The notes under the pieces: model-generated
The model's input: only the letters and a program-made list of their open reading frames with translations
Databases searched by the model: none
Told to the model about the DNA's origin: nothing
Translations under genes and position numbers: made by a program
Part shown: one piece after another, positions 42,441 to 56,600 of the stretch
How positions within the stretch are numbered: the first letter of the stretch is position 1
Layout: each line of letters begins with the position of its first letter
Assembly: GCA_033980235.1 (NCBI GenBank)
Contig: CM067066.1
Span: 34,263,180-34,327,179 of the forward strand
Length of the DNA stretch: 64,000 nt
Direction: 5' to 3'
Source of the DNA: Diadema setosum
Lineage: Eukaryota; Echinodermata; Echinoidea; Diadematoida; Diadematidae

Positions 42441-42640
42441 CCCCAAAATTTGTGATATGCAATGAATAAGCCAGATTTTATTTTTTTTTTCAACCTGGAG
42501 ACAGGTTGGTTTTTAATTTCACTGAGATAAATATCTTTAAACGTGGCTGTAACCCACAATCCCTGGCGACGCCATCGACATCGACGGCTTTAAACTCATC
42601 CGACTGGACGAATCTCAGTAAACGACTTGGAAGGTGAAAC
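42441..42640. other. Short unique flank of array B
   Basis: A T run at 42480 and unassigned sequence; satellite similarity starts at about 42650. Confidence 0.6.
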
Positions 42641-43379
42641 GGGCGGGATCTGCATAAACATTACTTGTATATTCGTTATTTTGAGACATTGAAACGGCCT
42701 AGGACACATTTGGGTGAGTATAAATGTGTATATTAGGATATTAGCAACGTGACCTGACCACTCACATAGTGGCACAGGCCGTAGGGGCCTGGCAGTTAAA
42801 GAGACAGCATATGTGCTTGCCATGTGCAAACGTCATATATCTAAAATGCTATATATCTATGTATTTCTTTTATTCATAAGAAAGAGTGAAACGGCCTGGG
42901 CCACATTGGGGTGGGTATGAATATGTAGCTTAGGATGTTAGCAACCTGACCTGACCACTCACATAGTGGCCCAGAACGTAGGGGCCTGACAGTTAAAGGG
43001 ACAGTGTATGTGCTTGAAAATTTCAAATGTCATATATATAATACTACATATTCATGTATTTCTTTTATTAATAAGAAATATTGAAACGGCCTGGGCCACA
43101 TTGGGGTGGGCATGAATATGTAGCTTAGGATGTCAGCAACCTGACCTGACCACTCAAATAGTGGCCAAGGCCGTAGGGGCCTGACAGTTAAAGGGACAGT
43201 GTATGTGCTTGCCATGTAGAAATGTCACATATATACAATGCTACATATCCATGTATTTCAATAATTCATAAGAAATATTGAAACGGCCTGGGCCACATTG
43301 GGGTGGGTATGAATATGTAGCTTAGGATGTCAGCAACCTGACCTGACCACTCATATAGTGGCCCACGCCGTAGTGGCCT

Positions 43380-46300
43380 GACAGTTAAAGAGACAGTGTA
43401 TGTGCTTGAAAATTTCAGATGTCATATATATAATATAACATATTCATGTATTTCTTTTATTAATAAGAAATATTGAAACGGCCTGGGCCACATTGGGGTG
43501 GGTATGAATATGTAGCTTAGGATGTCAACAACCTGACCTGACCACTCACATAGTGGCCCAGGCCGTAGTGGCCTGACAGTTAAAGAGACAGTGTATGTGC
43601 TTGAAAATTTCAAATGTCATATATATAATATAACATATTCATGTATTTCTTTTATTAATAAGAAATATTGAAACGGCCTGGGCCACATTGGGGTGGGTAT
43701 GAATATGTAGCTTAGGATGTCAGCAACCTGACCTGACCACTCACATAGTGGTCCAGGCCGTAGTGGCCTGACAGTTAAAGAGACAGTGTATGTTCTTGAA
43801 AATTTCAAATGTCATATATATAATGCTACATATTCATGTATTTCTTTTATTAATAAGAAATATTGAAACGGCCTGGGCCACATTGGGGTGGGTATGAATA
43901 TGTAGCTTAGGATGTCAGCAACCTGACCTGACCACTCACATAGTGGTCCAGGCCGTAGGGGCCTGACAGTTAAAGGGACAGTGTATGTCTTTGTCATGTA
44001 CAAATGCCATATTTATAAAATGCTACATATCCATGTATTTCATTAATTCATAAGAAATATTGAAACGGCCTGGGCCACATTGGGGTGGGTATGAATATGT
44101 AGCTTAGGATGTCAGCAACCTGACCTGACCACTCACATATTGGCCCAGGCCGTAGGGGCCTGACAGTTAAAGGGACAGTGTATGTACTTGTCATGTAGAA
44201 ATGTCATATATATACAATGCTAGATATCCATGTATTTCATTAATTCATAAGAAATATTGAAACGGCCTGGGCCACATTGGGGTGGGTATGAATATGTAGC
44301 TTAGGATGTCAGCAACCTGACCTGACCCCTCACATAGTGGCCCAGGCCGTAGGGGCCTGACAGTTAAAGGGACAGTGTATGTCTTTGTCATGTACAAATG
44401 CCATATTTATAAAATGCTACATATCCATGTATTTAATTTATTCAGAAGAAATATTGAAACGGCCTGGGCCACATTTTGGTGGGTATGAATATGGAGCTTA
44501 GGATGTCAGCAACCTGACCTGACCCCTCACATAGTGGCCCAGGCCGTAGGGCCTGACAGTTAAAGGGAAAGTGTATGTGCTTGTAATGTACACATATGAT
44601 ATATATACAATGATACATATCCATCTTTTTCATTTATTCATAAGAAATTGTGAAACGGCCTGGGCCACATTTTGGTGGGTATGAATATGTAGCTTAGGAT
44701 GTCAGCAACCTGACCTGACCACTCACATAGTGGCCCAGGCCGTAGTGACCTGACAGTTAAAGAGACAGTGTATGTGCTTGAAAATTTCAAATGTCATATA
44801 TATAATGCTACATATTCATGTATTTCTTTTATTAATAAGAAATATTGAAACGGCCTGGGCCACATTGGGGTGGGTATGAATATGTAGCTTAGGATGTCAG
44901 CAACCTGACCTGACCACTCACATAGTGGCCCAGGCCGTAGGGGCCTGACAGTTAAAGGGACAGTGTATGTGCTTGCCATGTACAAAATGTAATATCTCTA
45001 TTGCTACATATTCATGTACTTCTTTTATTTATAAGAAATATTGAAACGGCCTGGGCCACATTGGGGTGGGTATGAATATGTAGCTTAGGATGTCAGCAAC
45101 CTGACCTGACCACTCACATAGTGGCCCAGGCCGTAGGGGCCTGACAGTTAAAGGGACAGTGTATGTCTTTGTCATGTACAAATGCCATATTTATAAAATG
45201 CTACATATCCATGTATTTAATTTATTCAGAAGAAATATTGAAACGGCCTGGGCCACATTTTGGTGGGTATGAATATGTAGCTTAGGATGTCAGCAACCTG
45301 ACCTGACCACTCACATAGTGGCCCAGGCCGTAGGGGCCTGACAGTTAAAGGGAAAGTGTATGTGCTTGTCATGTACAAAATGTAATATCTATATTGCTAC
45401 ATATTCACGTACTTCTTTTATTTATAAGAAATAGTGAAACGGCCTGGGCCACATTGGGGTGGGTATGAATATGTAGCTTAGGATGTTAGCAACCTGACCT
45501 GACCACTCATGTAGTGGCCCAGGCCGTAGGGGCCTGACAGTTAAAGGGACAGTGTTTGTACTTGTCATTTAGAAATGTCATATATATACAATGCTACATA
45601 TCCATGTATTTCATTAATTCATAAGAAATATTGAAACGGCCTGGGCCACATTGGGGTGGGTATGAATATGTAGCTTAGGATGTCAGCAACCTGACCTGAC
45701 CACTCACATAGTGGCCCAGGCCGTAGTGACCTGACAGTTAAAGAGACAGTGTATGTGCTTGAAAATTTCAAATGTCATATATATAATGCTACATATTCAT
45801 GTATTTCTTTTATTAATAAGAAATATTGAAACGGCCTGGGCCACATTGGGGTGGGTATGAATATGTAGCTTAGGATGTCAGCAACCTGACCTGACCACTC
45901 ACATAGTGGCCCAGGCCGTAGGGGCCTGACAGTTAAAGGGACAGTGTATGTGCTTGCCATGTACAAAATGTAATATCTCTATTGCTACATATTCATGTAC
46001 TTCTTTTATTTATAAGAAATATTGAAACGGCCTGGGCCACATTGGGGTGGGTATGAATATGTAGCTTAGGATGTCAGCAACCTGACCTGACCACTCACAT
46101 AGTGGCCCAGGCCGTAGGGGCCTGACAGTTAAAGGGACAGTGTATGTCTTTGTCATGTACAAATGCCATATTTATAAAATGCTACATATCCATGTATTTA
46201 ATTTATTCAGAAGAAATATTGAAACGGCCTGGGCCACATTTTGGTGGGTATGAATATGTAGCTTAGGATGTCAGCAACCTGACCTGACCACTCACATAGT

Positions 46301-49300
46301 GGCCCAGGCCGTAGGGGCCTGACAGTTAAAGGGAAAGTGTATGTGCTTGTCATGTACAAAATGTAATATCTATATTGCTACATATTCACGTACTTCTTTT
46401 ATTTATAAGAAATAGTGAAACGGCCTGGGCCACATTGGGGTGGGTATGAATATGTAGCTTAGGATGTTAGCAACCTGACCTGACCACTCATGTAGTGGCC
46501 CAGGCCGTAGGGGCCTGACAGTTAAAGGGACAGTGTTTGTACTTGTCATTTAGAAATGTCATATATATACAATGCTACATATCCATGTATTTCATTAATT
46601 CATAAGAAATATTGAAACGGCCTGGGCCACATTGGGGTGGGTATGAATATGTAGCTTAGGATGTCAGCAACCTGACCTGACCACTCACATAGTGGCCCAG
46701 GCCGTAGTGGCCTGACAGTTAAAGAGACAGTGTATGTGCTTGAAAATTTCAAATGTCATATATATAATATAACATATTCATGTATTTCTTTTATTAATAA
46801 GAAATATTGAAACGGCCTGGGCCACATTGGGGTGGGTATGAATATGTAGCTTAGGATGTCAGCAACCTGACCTGACCACTCACATTGTGGCCCAGGCCGT
46901 AGGGGCCTGACAGTTAAAGGGACAGTGTATGTCTTTGTCATGTACAAATGCCATATCTATAAAATGCTACATATCCATGTATTTAATTTATTCAGAAGAA
47001 ATATTGAAACGGCCTGGACCACATTTTGGTGGGTATGAATATGTAGCTTAGGATGTTAGCAACCTGACCTGACCACTCACATAGTGACCCAGGCCGTAGG
47101 GGCCTGACAGTTAAAGGGAAAGTGTATGTGCTTGTCATGTACAAATATGATATATATACAATGCTACATATCCATGTCTTTCATTTATTCATAAGAAATA
47201 GTGAAACGGCCTGGGCCACATTTTGGTGGGTATGAATATGTAGCTTAGAATGTCAGCAACCTGACCTGACCACTCACATAGTGGCCCAGGCCGTAGTGGC
47301 CTGACAGTTAAAGAGACAGTGTATGTGCTTGAAAATTTCAAATGTCATATATATAATATAACATATTCATGTATTTCTTTTATTAATAAGAAATATTGAA
47401 ACGGCCTGGGAAACATTGGGGTGGGTATGAATATGTAGCTTAGGATGTCAGCAACCTGACCTGACCACTCACATAGTGGCCCAGGCCGTAGGGGCCTGAC
47501 AGTTAAAGGGACAGTGTATGTCTTTGTCATGTACAAATGCCATATTTATAAAATGCTACATATCCATGTACTTAATTTATTCAGAAGAAATAATGAAACG
47601 GCCTGGACCACATTTTGGTGGGTATGAATATGTAGCTTAGGATGTTAGCAACCTGACCTGACCACTCACATAGTGGCCCAGGCCGAAGGGGCCTGACAGT
47701 TAAAGGGAAAGTGTATGTGCTTGTCATGTACAAATATGATATATATACAATGCCACATATCCATGTATTTCATTTATTCATAAGAAATAGTGAAACGGCC
47801 TGGGCCACATTTTGGTGGGTATGAATATGTAGCTTAGGATGTCAGCAACCTGACCTGACCACTCATATAGTGGCCCAGGCCGTAGTGGCCTGACAGTTAA
47901 AGAGACAGTGTATGTGCTTGAAAAATTCAAATGTCATATATATAATACTACATATTCATGTATTTCTTTTATTAATAAGAAATATTGAAACGGCCTGGGC
48001 CACATTGGGGTGGGTATGAATATGTAGCATAGAATGTCAGCAACCTGACCTGACCACTCAAATAGTGGCCAAGGCCGTAGGGGCCTGACAGTTAAAGGGA
48101 CAGTGTATGTGCTTGCCATGTACAAAATGTAATATCTATATTGCTACATATTCACGTACTTCTTTTATTTATAAGAAATGGTGAAACGGCCTGGGCCACT
48201 TTGGGGTGGGTATGAATATGTAGCTTAGGATGTTAGCAACCTGACCTGACCACTCATGTAGTGGCCCAGGCCGTAGGGGCCTGACAGTTAAAGGGACAGT
48301 GTATGTACTTGTCATGTAGAAATGTCATATATATACAATGCTGCATATCCATGTATTTCATTAATTCATAAGAAATATTGAAACGGCCTGGGCCACATTG
48401 GGGTGGGTATGAATATGTAGCTTAGGATGTCAGCAACCTGACCTGACCACTCATATAGTGGCCCACGCCGTAGTGGCCTGACAGTTAAAGAGACAGTGTA
48501 TGTGCTTGAAAATTTCAGATGTCATATATATAATATAACATATTCATATATTTCTTTTATTAATAAGAAATATTGAAACGGCCTGGGCCACATTGGGGTG
48601 GGTATGAATATGTAGCTTAGGATGTCAACAACCTGACCTGACCACTCACATAGTGGCCCAGGCCGTAGTGGCCTGACAGTTAAAGAGACAGTGTATGTGC
48701 TTGAAAATTTCAAATGTCATATATATAATATAACATATTCATGTATTTCTTTTATTAATAAGAAATATTGAAACGGCCTGGGCCACATTGGGGTGGGTAT
48801 GAATATGTAGCTTAGGATGTCAGCAACCTGACCTGACCACTCACATAGTGGTCCAGGCCGTAGTGGCCTGACAGTTAAAGAGACAGTGTATGTTCTTGAA
48901 AATTTCAAATGTCATATATATAATGCTACATATTCATGTATTTCTTTTATTAATAAGAAATATTGAAACGGCCTGGGCCACATTGGGGTGGGTATGAATA
49001 TGTAGCTTAGGATGTCAGCAACCTGACCTGACCACTCACATAGTGGTCCAGGCCGTAGGGGCCTGACAGTTAAAGGGACAGTGTATGTCTTTGTCATGTA
49101 CAAATGCCATATTTATAAAATGCTACATATCCATGTATTTCATTAATTCATAAGAAATATTGAAACGGCCTGGGCCACATTGGGGTGGGTATCAATATGT
49201 AGCTTAGGATGTCAGCAACCTGACCTGACCACTCACATATTGGCCCAGGCCGTAGGGGCCTGACAGTTAAAGGGACAGTGTATGTACTTGTCATGTAGAA

Positions 49301-52250
49301 ATGTCATATATATACAATGCTAGATATCCATGTATTTCATTAATTCATAAGAAATATTGAAACGGCCTGGGCCACATTGGGGTGGGTATGAATATGTAGC
49401 TTAGGATGTCAGCAACCTGACCTGACCCCTCACATAGTGGCCCAGGCCGTAGGGGCCTGACAGTTAAAGGGACAGTGTATGTCTTTGTCATGTACAAATG
49501 CCATATTTATAAAATGCTACATATCCATGTATTTAATTTATTCAGAAGAAATATTGAAACGGCCTGGGCCACATTTTGGTGGGTATGAATATGGAGCTTA
49601 GGATGTCAGCAACCTGACCTGACCCCTCACATAGTGGCCCAGGCCGTAGGGGCCTGACAGTTAAAGGGAAAGTGTATGTGCTTGTAATGTACAAATATGA
49701 TATATATACAATGATACATATCCATCTTTTTCATTTATTCATAAGAAATTGTGAAACGGCCTGGGCCACATTTTGGTGGGTATGAATATGTAGCTTAGGA
49801 TGTCAGCAACCTGACCTGACCACTCACATAGTGGCCCAGGCCGTAGTGACCTGACAGTTAAAGAGACAGTGTATGTGCTTGAAAATTTCAAATGTCATAT
49901 ATATAATGCTACATATTCATGTATTTCTTTTATTAATAAGAAATATTGAAACGGCCTGGGCCACATTGGGGTGGGTATGAATATGTAGCTTAGGATGTCA
50001 GCAACCTGACCTGACCACTCACATAGTGGCCCAGGCCGTAGGGGCCTGACAGTTAAAGGGACAGTGTATGTGCTTGCCATGTACAAAATGTAATATCTCT
50101 ATTGCTACATATTCATGTACTTCTTTTATTTATAAGAAATATTGAAACGGCCTGGGCCACATTGGGGTGGGTATGAATATGTAGCTTAGGATGTCAGCAA
50201 CCTGACCTGACCACTCACATAGTGGCCCAGGCCGTAGGGGCCTGACAGTTAAAGGGACAGTGTATGTCTTTGTCATGTACAAATGCCATATTTATAAAAT
50301 GCTACATATCCATGTATTTAATTTATTCAGAAGAAATATTGAAACGGCCTGGGCCACATTTTGGTGGGTATGAATATGTAGCTTAGGATGTCAGCAACCT
50401 GACCTGACCACTCACATAGTGGCCCAGGCCGTAGGGGCCTGACAGTTAAAGGGAAAGTGTATGTGCTTGTCATGTACAAAATGTAATATCTATATTGCTA
50501 CATATTCACGTACTTCTTTTATTTATAAGAAATAGTGAAACGGCCTGGGCCACATTGGGGTGGGTATGAATATGTAGCTTAGGATGTTAGCAACCTGACC
50601 TGACCACTCATGTAGTGGCCCAGGCCGTAGGGGCCTGACAGTTAAAGGGACAGTGTTTGTACTTGTCATTTAGAAATGTCATATATATACAATGCTACAT
50701 ATCCATGTATTTCATTAATTCATAAGAAATATTGAAACGGCCTGGGCCACATTGGGGTGGGTATGAATATGTAGCTTAGGATGTCAGCAACCTGACCTGA
50801 CCACTCACATAGTGGCCCAGGCCGTAGTGGCCTGACAGTTAAAGAGACAGTGTATGTGCTTGAAAATTTCAAATGTCATATATATAATATAACATATTCA
50901 TGTATTTCTTTTATTAATAAGAAATATTGAAACGGCCTGGGCCACATTGGGGTGGGTATGAATATGTAGCTTAGGATGTCAGCAACCTGACCTGACCACT
51001 CACATTGTGGCCCAGGCCGTAGGGGCCTGACAGTTAAAGGGACAGTGTATGTCTTTGTCATGTACAAATGCCATATCTATAAAATGCTACATATCCATGT
51101 ATTTAATTTATTCAGAAGAAATATTGAAACGGCCTGGACCACATTTTGGTGGGTATGAATATGTAGCTTAGGATGTTAGCAACCTGACCTGACCACTCAC
51201 ATAGTGACCCAGGCCGTAGGGGCCTGACAGTTAAAGGGAAAGTGTATGTGCTTGTCATGTACAAATATGATATATATACAATGCTACATATCCATGTCTT
51301 TCATTTATTCATAAGAAATAGTGAAACGGCCTGGGCCACATTTTGGTGGGTATGAATATGTAGCTTAGAATGTCAGCAACCTGACCTGACCACTCACATA
51401 GTGGCCCAGGCCGTAGTGGCCTGACAGTTAAAGAGACAGTGTATGTGCTTGAAAATTTCAAATGTCATATATATAATATAACATATTCATGTATTTCTTT
51501 TATTAATAAGAAATATTGAAACGGCCTGGGAAACATTGGGGTGGGTATGAATATGTAGCTTAGGATGTCAGCAACCTGACCTGACCACTCACATAGTGGC
51601 CCAGGCCGTAGGGGCCTGACAGTTAAAGGGACAGTGTATGTCTTTGTCATGTACAAATGCCATATTTATAAAATGCTACATATCCATGTACTTAATTTAT
51701 TCAGAAGAAATAATGAAACGGCCTGGACCACATTTTGGTGGGTATGAATATGTAGCTTAGGATGTTAGCAACCTGACCTGACCACTCACATAGTGGCCCA
51801 GGCCGAAGGGGCCTGACAGTTAAAGGGAAAGTGTATGTGCTTGTCATGTACAAATATGATATATATACAATGCCACATATCCATGTATTTCATTTATTCA
51901 TAAGAAATAGTGAAACGGCCTGGGCCACATTTTGGTGGGTATGAATATGTAGCTTAGGATGTCAGCAACCTGACCTGACCACTCATATAGTGGCCCAGGC
52001 CGTAGTGGCCTGACAGTTAAAGAGACAGTGTATGTGCTTGAAAAATTCAAATGTCATATATATAATACTACATATTCATGTATTTCTTTTATTAATAAGA
52101 AATATTGAAACGGCCTGGGCCACATTGGGGTGGGTATGAATATGTAGCATAGAATGTCAGCAACCTGACCTGACCACTCACATAGTGGCCCAGGCCGTAA
52201 GGGCCTTACAGTTAAAGGGACAGTGTATGTGGTTGCCATGTACAAAATGT
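43380..52250 (-). repeat. 5.1-kb higher-order repeat of array B, two copies
   Basis: The stretch from about 43380 recurs at an offset of 5100-5101 bp: 43422/48522, 43617/48717, 43812/48912 and 44794/49895 carry the same variant monomers. Differences seen by eye are single bases (for example GGTATGAATATG against GGTATCAATATG). Copy 1 contains one additional 981-bp block (44794-45774 and 45775-46755), so the offset falls to about 4120 to the right of it (46756/50876, 47345/51465, 47934/52054). Confidence 0.9.
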
Positions 52251-53632
52251 AATATCTATATTGCTACATATTCATGTACTTCTTTTATTTATAAGAAATA
52301 TTGAAACGGCCTGGGCCACTTTGGAGTGGGTATGAATATGTAGCTTAGGATGTTAGCAAGCTGACCTGACCACTCATGTAGTGGCCCAGGCCGTAGGGGC
52401 CTGACAGTTAAAGGGAAAGTGTATGTACTTGTCATGTAGAAATGTCATATATATACAATGCTACATATCCATGTATTTCATTAATTCATAAGAAATATTG
52501 AAACGGCCTGGGTCACATTGGGGTGGGTATGAATATGTAGCTTAGGATGTCAGCAACCTGACCTGACCACTCACATAGTGGCCCAGGCCGTAGGGGCCTG
52601 ACAGTTAAAGGGACGGTGTATGTACTTGTCATGTAGAAATATCATATATATATATATATATACAATGCTACATATCCATGTATTTCATTAATTCATAAGA
52701 AATATTGAAACGGCCTGGGCCACATTGGGGTGGGTATGAATATGTAGCTTAGGATGTCACCAACCTGACCTGACCACTCACATAGTGGCCCAGGCCGTAG
52801 TGGCCTGACAGTTAAAGAGAGTGTATGTGCTTGAAAATTTCAAATGTCATATATATAATATAACATATTCATGTATTTCTTTTATTAATAAGAAATATTG
52901 AAACGGCCTGGGCCACATTGGGGTGGGTACGAATATGTAGCTTAGGATGTCAGCAACCTGACCTGACCACTCACATAGTGGCCCAGGCCGTAGGGGCCTG
53001 ACAGTTAAAGGGACAGTGTATGTCTTTGTCATGTACAAATGCCATATTTATAAAATGCTACATATCAATGTATTTAATTTATTCAGAAGAAATATTGAAA
53101 CGGCCTGGGCCACATTTTGGTGGGTATGAATATGTAGCTTAGGATATCAGCAACCTGACCTGACCACTCACATAGTGGCCCAGGCCGTAGGGGCCTGAAA
53201 GTTAAAGGGAAAGTGTATGTGCTTGTCATGTACAAATATGATATATATACAATGCTACATATCCTTGTATTTCATTTATTCATAAGAAATAGTGAAACGG
53301 CCTGGGCCACATTTTGGTGGGTATGAATATGTAGCTTAGGATGTCAGCAACCTGAAGTGACCACTCACATGGTGGCCCAGGCCGTAGGGGCCTGGCAGTT
53401 AAAGGGACAGTGTATGTACTTGTCATGTAGAAATGTCATATATATACAATGCTACATATCCATGTATTTCATTAATTCATAAGAAATATTGAAACGGCCT
53501 GGGCCACATCGGGGTGGGTATGAATATGTAGCTTAGGATGTCAGCAAATTGACCTGACCACTCACATAGTGGCCCAGGCCGTAGTGGCCTGACAGTTAAA
53601 GAGACAGTGTATGTGCTTGAAAATTTCAAATG

Positions 53633-56600
53633 TCATATATATAATATAACATATTCATGTATTTCTTTTATTAATAAGAAATATTGAAACGGCCTGGGCC
53701 ACATTGGGGTGGGTATGAATATGTAGCTTAGGATGTCAGCAACCTGACCTGACCCCTCACATAGTGGCCCAGGCCGTAGGGGCCTGACAGTTAAAGGGAC
53801 AGTGTATGTCTTTGTCATGTACAAATGCCATATTTATAAAATGCTACATATCCATGTATTTAATTTATTCAGAAGAAATATTGAAACGGCCTGGGCCACA
53901 TTTTGGTGGGTATGAATATGTAGCTTAGGATGTCAGCAACCTGACCTGACCACTCACATAGTTTCCCAGGCCGTAGGGGCCTGACAGTTAAAGGGAAAGT
54001 GTATGTGCTTGTAATGTACAAATATGATATATATACAATGATACATATCCATCTTTTTCATTTATTCATAAGAAATTGTGAAACGGCCTGGGCCACATTT
54101 TGGTGGGTATGAATATGTAGCTTAGGATGTCAGCAACCTGACCTGACCACTCACATAGTGGCCCAGGCCGTAGTGACCTGACAGTTAAAGAGACAGCGTA
54201 TGTGCTTGAAAATTTCAAATGTCATATATATAATGCTACATATTCATGTATTTCTTTTATTAATAAGAAATATTGAAACGGCCTGGGCCACATTGGGGTG
54301 GGTATGAATATGTAGCTTAGGATGTCAGCAACCTGACCTGACCACTCACATAGTGGCCCAGGCCGTAGGGGCCTGACAGTTAAAGGGAGAGTGTATGTGC
54401 TTGCCATGTACAAAATGTAATATCTCTATTGCTACATATTCACGTACTTCTTTTATTTATAAGAAATATTGAAACGGCCTGGGCCACATTGGGGTGGGTA
54501 TGAATATGTAGCTTAGGATGTCAGCAACCTGACCTGACCACTCACATAGTGGCCCAGGCCGTAGGGGCCTGACAGTTAAAGGGACAGTGTATGTCTTTGT
54601 CATGTACAAATGCCATATTTATAAAATGCTACATATCCATGTATTTAATTTATTCAGAAGAAATATTGAAACGGCCTGGGCCACATTTTGGTGGGTATGA
54701 ATATGTAGCTTAGGATGTCAGCAACCTGACCTGACCACTCACATAGTGGCCCAGGCCGTAGGGGCCTGACAGTTAAAGGGAAAGTGTATGTGCTTGTCAT
54801 GTACAAAATGTAATATCTATATTGCTACATATTCACGTACTTCTTTTATTTATAAGAAATAGTGAAACGGCCTGGGCCACTTTGGGGTGGGTATGAATAT
54901 GTAGCTTAGGATGTCAGCAACCTGACCTGACCACTCACATAGAGGCCCAGGCCGTAGTGGCCTGACAGTTAAAGAGACAGTGTATGTGCTTGAAAATTTC
55001 AAATGTCATATATATAATATAACATATTCATGTATTTCTTTTATTAATAAGAAATATTGAAACGGCCTGGACCACATTTTGGTGGGTATGAATATGTAGC
55101 TTAGGATGTCAGCAACCTGACCTGACCACTCACATAGTGGCCCAGGCCGTAGGGGCCTGACAGTTAAAGGGAAAATGTATGTGCTTGTCATGTACAAATA
55201 TGATATATATACAATGCTACATATCCATGTATTTCATTTATTCATAAGAAATAGTGAAACGGCATGGGCCACATTTTGGTGGGTATGAATATGTAGCTTA
55301 GGATGTCAGCAACCTGACCTGACCACTCATATAGTGGCCCAGGCCGTAGTGGCCTGACAGTTAAAGAGACAGTGTATGTGCTTGCTATGTACAAATATGA
55401 TATATATACAATGCTACATATCCATGTATTTCATTTATTCATAAGAAATAGTGAAACGGCATGGGCCACATTTTGGTGGGTATGAATATGTAGCTTAGGA
55501 TGTCAGCAACCTGACCTGACCACTCATATAGTGGCCCAGGCCGTAGTGGCCTGACATTTAAAGAGACAGTGTATGTGCTTGAAAATTTCAAATGTCATAT
55601 ATATAATACTACATATTCATGTATTTCTTTTATTAATAAGAAATATTGAAACGGCCTGGGCCACATTGGGGTGGGTATGAATATGTAGCATAGGATGTCA
55701 GCAACCTGACCTGACCACTCACATAGTGGCCCAGGCCGTAGGGGCCTTACAGTTAAAGGGACAGTGTATGTGGTTGCCATGTACAAAATGTAATATCTAT
55801 ATTGCTACATATTCATGTACTTCTTTTATTTATAAGAAATATTGAAACGGCCTGGGCCACATTGGGGTGGGTATGAATATGTAGCTTATGATGTTAGCAA
55901 CCTGACCTGACCACTCATGTAGTGGCCCAGGGCGGAGGGGCCTGACAGTTAAAGGGAAAGTGTATGTACTTGTCATGTAGAAATGTCATATATATACAAT
56001 GCTACATATCCATGTATTTCATTAATTCATAAGAAATATTGAAACGGCCTGGGCCACATTTTGGTGGGTATGAATATGTAGCTTAGGATGTCAGCAACCT
56101 GACCTGACCACTCACATAGTGGCCCAGGCCGTAGGGGCCTGACAGTTAAAGGGACGGTGTATGTACTTGTCATGTAGAAATGTCATATATATATGCAATG
56201 CTATATATCCATGTATTTCTTTTATTAATAAGAAATATTGAAACGGCCTGGGCCACATTGGGGTGGGTATGAATATGTAGCTTAGGATGTCAGCAACCTG
56301 ACCTGACCACTCACATAGTGGCCCAGGCCGTAGGGGCCTGACAGTTAAAGGGACAGTGTATGTCTTTGTCATGTACAAATGCCATATTTATAAAATGCTA
56401 CATATCCATGTATTTCATTAATTCATAAGAAATATTGAAACGGCCTGGGCCACATTGGGGTGGGTATGAATATGTAGCTTAGGATGTCAGCAACCTGACC
56501 TGACCACTCACATATTGGCCCAGGCCGTAGGGGCCTGACAGTTAAAGGGACAGTGTATGTACTTGTCATGTAGAAATGTCATATATATACAATGCTACAT

